From assembly GCF_000003605.2 (NCBI RefSeq), contig NW_003147283.1, forward strand, positions 43,750-89,504: a DNA stretch of 45,755 nucleotides, given 5' to 3'. The stretch is from Saccoglossus kowalevskii. Taxonomy: Eukaryota > Hemichordata > Enteropneusta > Harrimaniidae. This document shows, piece by piece, positions 45,491 to 45,755 of this stretch. The stretch's first letter is position 1, and each line of letters begins with the position of its first letter. The translations under genes were made by a program, and so were the position numbers. The notes under the pieces are model-generated. The model saw only the letters and a program-made list of their open reading frames with translations. It was not told where the DNA came from and did not search any database.

Positions 45491-45755
45491 AAAACATCCC
45501 ATTTGTCTGGGAGTGCATTGGCCACACCTATCGGCACAACAGTGCATTGGTCAAACTTTCCATTTGCCTGGGAGTGCATTGGCCACACCTATTGGCACAA
45601 CAGTGCATTGGTCAAACATCCCATTTCTCTGACGTTGCATTGACCACACCTGTTGGCACAGCAGTGCATTGGTCAAACATCCCATGTGTCTGGGAGTCCA
45701 TTGGCCACACCTATTAGCACAACAGTTCATTGGTCAAACATCCCATTTGTCTTAG
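45491..45755. repeat. 61-bp tandem repeat, at least 4.2 copies, runs off the window
   Basis: The CATTTGTCTGGGAGTGCATT landmark recurs at 45500, 45561, 45622, 45683 and 45744. Each unit contains two GTGCATTGG words, so it is itself partly duplicated (GGCCACACC...GTGCATTGGTC). Because 61 is not a multiple of three, the frame across it changes phase each unit and is not a repeated peptide. Confidence 0.95.

Overview
The window reads as AT-rich, repeat-dense intergenic or intronic DNA from an invertebrate animal nuclear genome. The signs are an animal-type LINE 3' end, a THAP-domain DNA transposon, several families of small inverted-repeat elements, minisatellites and an assembly gap of Ns. There is no operon-like gene packing and no long open frame outside repeats. 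A marine deuterostome or lophotrochozoan would fit, but the sequence alone does not settle the taxon.

Host coding content is sparse. The best candidates are a minus-strand WD40-repeat exon near the left edge (319-446), a short CpG-rich frame for a single-pass membrane peptide (35774-35998), and weaker exon candidates at 3581-3616 and 23995-24165. No tRNA, rRNA or CRISPR array was seen.

Layout. 1-4200: WD40 exon, short tandem repeats, a LINE-type tail. 4211-6068: a decayed THAP transposon with matching terminal inverted repeats and a TA target duplication; its THAP frame carries an internal stop. 6070-10135: dispersed repeats. 10138-11208: a minisatellite that switches from 104-bp to 128/132-bp units. 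11209-14825: mostly unannotated, with a second copy of an ORF-bearing repeat at 12482-12816. 14826-16820: LINE remnant and a dispersed family called Z here. 19791-20912: a ~52-bp minisatellite. 20913-28660: single-copy-looking DNA with a few small inverted repeats. 29165-29770: a hairpin-headed family called Y here. 30895-32785: a ~150-bp tandem array containing the Ns. 34060-36990: a nest of elements, in which a 568-bp inverted-repeat element sits inside family Y and a 1.4-kb segment carrying the membrane-peptide frame splits a copy of another family, X. 40577-41448: an 872-bp element with 33-bp inverted termini and TAA duplications. The right end runs into 96-bp and 61-bp tandem repeats.

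The genes do not form a recognisable pathway. The main content is a layered record of transposon insertion and tandem amplification.
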